This document shows, piece after piece, positions 62,591-64,000 of a stretch of 64,000 nt of DNA. The DNA lies in assembly GCA_015056325.1 (NCBI GenBank), contig SVGL01000001.1, positions 1-64,000 on the forward strand, read 5' to 3'. Numbering within the stretch: position 1 is the first letter of the stretch; each line of letters begins with the position of its first letter. The position numbers and the translations under genes were made by a program. The notes under the pieces were generated by a model, which was not told the DNA's origin, ran no database searches, and worked only from the letters and a program-made list of their open reading frames with translations. This DNA is from Clostridiales bacterium. Lineage in GTDB: Bacteria; Bacillota; Clostridia; Christensenellales; Aristaeellaceae.

Positions 62591-63466
62591 ATGCGACGCT
62601 CCATGCTGTTCCTGCCGGGCAACACGCCCAATATCATCGTCAACGGCGAGATCCTCGGCGCGGATGCGGTGATCCTCGACCTGGAGGACGCTGTCGCCCC
62701 TGCGGAGAAGGATTCCGCCCGTATTCTCGTGCGCAACGCCATCCGCTATATGGGCTTTGGCAAGTGCGAGGTGATCGTGCGCATCAACGCCATTGACACC
62801 CTCTATTGGCAGAAGGATCTGGACGCCATCGTACCTGTGCGGCCCAGCCTGATCATGCCGCCCAAAACCGCCTGTGCGGCAGATGTGCTGGCGGTGGATG
62901 CGTACATTACTCAACTGGAGGAAAAACTCGGCCTGGAGCCTGGCTCCGTGGGCCTGATTCCTCTGATCGAGACTGCCCTGGGCGTGGAGAACGCCTTCCA
63001 GATCGCATCAGCCTGCCCCCGGGTGAAGGCCATCTTCCTGGGCGGTGAGGATCTGACCGCCGACCTGCGCTGTAAGCGCACCAAGGAGGGACAGGAGATC
63101 TTCTATGCCCGCAGCCGCATGGTGGTGGCCGCCCGTGCCGCCGGGGTGGAGGTCTACGATACGCCCTTCACCGACGTCAATGATGACGAGGGCATCTACA
63201 CTGACGCCCAACTGGCCAAGAGCCTGGGCTTCACCGGCAAGGCGTCCATTTCTCCCCGCCATGTGAAGGCAATCAACGAGGTGTTCAGCCCATCCATGAA
63301 GGATATCGACTACGCCTACGAGGTGATGGAGGCCATCCGCATCGGCAAGGAGCAGGGCAAGGGCGCCGTGTCCCTCCGGGGCAAGATGATCGACGCGCCC
63401 ATCGTGGCCCGTGCACAGCAGACCATCGACGCAGCCATTGCGCTGGGTCTGGGAAGGGAGGCGTGA
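62591..63466 (+). CDS. citE: Citrate/citramalate lyase beta subunit
   Basis: The 291-residue protein is a CitE-type lyase: RRSMLFLPGNTPNI at the start, DAVILDLEDAVAPAEKDSAR with the metal-binding Asp, LIMPPKTACAADVLAV, GLIPLIETALGVENAFQIA and LGGEDLTADLRCKRT. It cleaves the citryl- or citramalyl-thioester into an acyl thioester and an oxoacid. ATG 62591 is seven bases after AAGGAG; the ATG at 62585 is too close to it. Homology cannot decide between citrate and citramalate; the neighbours favour citramalate. Confidence 0.93.
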   Translation: MRRSMLFLPGNTPNIIVNGEILGADAVILDLEDAVAPAEKDSARILVRNAIRYMGFGKCEVIVRINAIDTLYWQKDLDAIVPVRPSLIMPPKTACAADVLAVDAYITQLEEKLGLEPGSVGLIPLIETALGVENAFQIASACPRVKAIFLGGEDLTADLRCKRTKEGQEIFYARSRMVVAARAAGVEVYDTPFTDVNDDEGIYTDAQLAKSLGFTGKASISPRHVKAINEVFSPSMKDIDYAYEVMEAIRIGKEQGKGAVSLRGKMIDAPIVARAQQTIDAAIALGLGREA

Positions 63467-63468
63467 CC

Positions 63469-64000
63469 ATGGCAGGCAAGCTTGTGAAGACCCTCCGGGA
63501 GGCCATTGCGCTTTCTGGGCTGAAGAGCGGCATGTCCGTGTCGTTCCATCACCACCTGCGCAACGGCGACTATACCCTCAACATGGTCATGGATGAGATC
63601 GCCGCCCTGGGCATCCGGGATCTGACCCTGAACGCCAGCTCCCTCTTTGACACCCACATGCCGCTGGAGGAGCACATCCGCAGTCATGTGGTGCGCAAGA
63701 TCAACACCAACTACATGTCTGCCGGCCTGGGCCACCGTATCTCCGAGGGCCTGATGGAGGAGCCGGTGGATTTCCGCACCCACGGCGGCCGTCCGCGGGA
63801 CATTGCCCTGGGCACCACGCCCATCGATGTGGCATTTATCGCGGCTCCGGCGGCAGACTGTCAGGGCAACTGCACCGGCAAGATCGGCCCCTCTGCCTGC
63901 GGCAGCATGGGTTATGCCTTCCCGGATGCGATGTATGCCAGGAAGGTCATCGTCATCACTGACAACCTGGTGGATTACCCCCTGCAGGGCTGGTCCATCC
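63469..64000 (+). CDS. citF: Citrate/citramalate lyase alpha subunit, N-terminal part (3' end outside window)
   Basis: The first 177 residues match CitF, the subunit that transfers the acetyl-carrier thioester onto the substrate: KLVKTLREAIALSGLKSGMS, SFHHHLRNGDYTLNMVMDEI, LTLNASSLFDTHMPLEEHIR, DFRTHGGRPRDIALGTTPID and ACGSMGYAFPDAMYARKV. Typical CitF proteins have about 45-50 extra residues before the KLxxxLEEAI segment; here the ATG sits almost directly at it, two bases after the citE stop, with GGGAGG nearby. The gene continues beyond base 64000. Confidence 0.93.
   Translation, partial: MAGKLVKTLREAIALSGLKSGMSVSFHHHLRNGDYTLNMVMDEIAALGIRDLTLNASSLFDTHMPLEEHIRSHVVRKINTNYMSAGLGHRISEGLMEEPVDFRTHGGRPRDIALGTTPIDVAFIAAPAADCQGNCTGKIGPSACGSMGYAFPDAMYARKVIVITDNLVDYPLQGWSI

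Overview
The window looks like the chromosome of an anaerobic, gut-type Clostridia (Bacillota; an Oscillospiraceae- or Christensenellales-like lineage, an inference from gene content). Supporting signs are G+C-rich coding sequence with strong AGGAGG-type ribosome sites and several GTG or TTG starts, a Rex repressor, RNase J, YlbF and YlmC family proteins, a NifU-like/GGGtGRT pair, dockerin-bearing secreted proteins, and B12-dependent glutamate fermentation genes. No plasmid, prophage, CRISPR array or rRNA operon is visible. I found one structural RNA gene (SRP RNA) and no credible tRNA.

Layout. 1-1926: end of a rhamnose operon (rhaA, rhaD) split by a hairpin-rich repeat. 1930-3000: AT-rich patch with one XRE regulator. 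3083-5227: four-gene operon of small secreted proteins, the last with a dockerin. 5357-9861: a Na/phosphate cotransporter with a PhoU-like tail, opposite a PhoB/PhoR-like two-component system whose response regulator gene carries two copies of a small three-hairpin repeat. 10137-22987: a secretome block with a very large clostripain-like protease facing Ig-like, LRR and cohesin-like proteins, most ending in dockerins. 23102-30079: FAD oxidoreductase, MATE exporter, M42 aminopeptidase, a small-gene cluster (basic peptide, GNAT, membrane protein, rlmA) and a frameshifted degV. 30223-32100: a Cys-rich dockerin protein. 32164-32285: SRP RNA. 32334-42682: housekeeping and envelope genes (SH3 protein, glyA, RNase J, ylbF, mltG, U32 protein, rex, vanW). 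42895-50874: peptidoglycan-binding protein, ADP-ribosylglycohydrolase, nucleotidyltransferase, an E2-like protein, DUF523, ylmC, transglutaminase, NifU-like/GGGtGRT pair. 51234-53093: pnuC-nadR NAD salvage operon with a structured leader. 53166-55508: GH3 beta-glucosidase. 55657-64000: divergent operons for the methylaspartate route of glutamate fermentation.

How the genes work together. Glutamate mutase (glmE, glmS, with chaperone glmL) and methylaspartate ammonia-lyase would turn glutamate into mesaconate. The citrate-lyase-type genes citC and citDEF, transcribed divergently from 62.2 kb, then most plausibly encode citramalate lyase and its activating ligase, yielding acetate and pyruvate. 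The dockerin proteins together with two proteins carrying cohesin-like N-terminal domains suggest a surface protein assembly that is not obviously cellulolytic, because none of the dockerin proteins has a recognisable glycoside hydrolase module.

The most unusual DNA feature is a family of roughly 65-93 bp elements built from two or three short hairpins (7493-7585, 8103-8168, 40793-40876). One copy is inserted in frame into the receiver domain of the response regulator immediately after the conserved proline that follows the phospho-acceptor aspartate. A second copy forms the C-terminal tail of the same protein.
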